From Anaerolineales bacterium (GTDB lineage: Bacteria > Chloroflexota > Anaerolineae > Anaerolineales > Villigracilaceae), in NCBI GenBank assembly GCA_016927315.1, contig JAFGMV010000049.1, positions 1-64,000 on the forward strand: DNA of 64,000 bases. The letters are read 5' to 3'. Below are positions 63,711-64,000 of this stretch, in pieces. A model generated the notes under the pieces. That model was not told the DNA's origin. It did no database searches and saw only the letters and a program-made list of their open reading frames with translations. A program made the position numbers and the translations under genes. Each line of letters opens with the position of its first letter. Positions within the stretch are counted from its first letter, which is position 1.

Positions 63711-64000
63711 TCTCTTTGAACCCCAAGCCTTTCTTGCCAGGACAAACGGAAAATATTCCAACTCTGCCGCCCAAATACCACCAACCCCAAGAAGGTAACC
63801 CCATACCATCCCAAGAATTCAATTATTCCTTCGGCTCCCTCAGGCAGTGTTTCTGTCAGCATTGCTGTGATGATGAAAACCACTATCCCGGCTGCCCAAA
63901 CATGCTGGCCCACATTTGTCGAAACAGGCATTGCTGTTGACCTGGACCGGAACAGGGCCATGATAAACAAGCAGATCAAAACAGCATAAAGTCCCCAAAT
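63707..64000 (-). CDS. Membrane protein, truncated by the window edge
   Basis: The frame is open to base 64000 and continues beyond; at least 97 residues are present (IWGLYAVLICLFIMALF...VGQHVWAAGIVVFIITAML...). Two hydrophobic segments. Its stop overlaps the start of the next gene, so the two membrane proteins are made together. Family unknown. Confidence 0.6.
   Translation of the reverse strand: MWGLYAVLICLFIMALFRSRSTAMPVSTNVGQHVWAAGIVVFIITAMLTETLPEGAEGIIEFLGWYGVTFLGLVVFGRQSWNIFRLSWQERLGVQRE

Noticed and set aside
63711-63809. N-terminal extension of the membrane protein at 62988
   Set aside because: The extension would overlap the upstream gene by 100 bases, whereas the ATG at 63710 overlaps its stop codon in the usual ATGA manner.
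1-64000. CRISPR arrays, rRNA operons, transposases, phage genes
   Set aside because: No regularly spaced repeats, rRNA-like sequence or recognisable transposase/integrase reading frame was found on either strand.

Overview
The window looks like a chromosomal segment of a Chloroflexota bacterium, most likely class Anaerolineae (inferred from gene content and synteny habits: LysW-carrier amino acid synthesis, an EF-G-like second translocase, mec/cysO-type cysteine genes, mid-range GC, no database search done). It is dominated by amino acid biosynthesis, organised in four long, tightly spaced operons, with ordinary signalling, housekeeping and membrane genes around them. No rRNA, tRNA, CRISPR array, insertion sequence or phage gene was recognised.

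Layout. 1-3.2 kb: two stand-alone receiver proteins and a membrane histidine kinase. 3.4-6.3 kb: acyltransferase, MFS permease and a decayed second MFS gene. 6.3-15.8 kb: hemW, a lipoprotein, PPK2, a lipoyl-like small protein, a phosphatase-superfamily/methyltransferase pair, an EF-G-like GTPase and a polytopic GT-C-like protein. 16.0-21.8 kb (+): a cysteine operon (two PLP cysteine synthases, JAMM protease, DUF4395 protein, membrane thioredoxin, serine acetyltransferase, CysO-like sulfur carrier, E1-rhodanese activator). 21.8-25.1 kb: two pseudogenes, small proteins and a diguanylate cyclase. 25.3-38.3 kb (-): a 13-kb arginine operon argG-argH-lysW-argX-lysY-lysZ-carA-carB-lysJ-lysK. 39.2-44.7 kb (-): a lysine (alpha-aminoadipate) operon hcs-lysT-lysU-lysB-lysX that must borrow LysW/Y/Z/J/K from the arginine operon. 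45-47 kb (+): aminotransferase and prephenate dehydratase. 47.1-61.5 kb (+): a branched-chain operon ilvD-ilvB-ilvN-ilvC-leuA-sORF-leuC-leuD::methyltransferase-cimA-dehydrogenase-leuB-hsmA. 61.5-64 kb (-): FKBP isomerase, aldo/keto reductase and membrane proteins.

The most interesting result is regulatory. Each of the four big operons is preceded by a good sigma-70-type promoter, a very short ORF enriched in codons for the operon's own end product, and an intrinsic terminator: Ile/Leu/Val (19 of 35 residues) before ilvD, Cys-Ser-Cys before the cysteine operon, Arg-Arg-Ala-Arg-Arg before argG, and Lys-Val-Lys-Arg before homocitrate synthase. In all four, complementary segments found by eye permit the classical terminator/antiterminator switch; the ilv example has a perfect 10-bp antiterminator and a 7-bp competing pairing. 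Together they suggest that ribosome-mediated attenuation is the general amino acid control mode in this lineage, including for Lys, Arg and Cys, where such control is rare or scarcely described. The lys and ilv promoters also share 11-bp-spaced AATGTTTAC repeats upstream, a candidate operator for a common regulator.

Other notable points: a single LysW carrier serving two LysX-type ligases (lysine plus arginine in one bacterium, as known from Sulfolobus); a homocitrate synthase ending in an Lrp/AsnC-type RAM domain; an in-frame LeuD-methyltransferase fusion; a perfect 18-bp hairpin between lysW and argX; two tiny coupled ORFs (between leuA and leuC, and between carA and carB); and four decayed genes.
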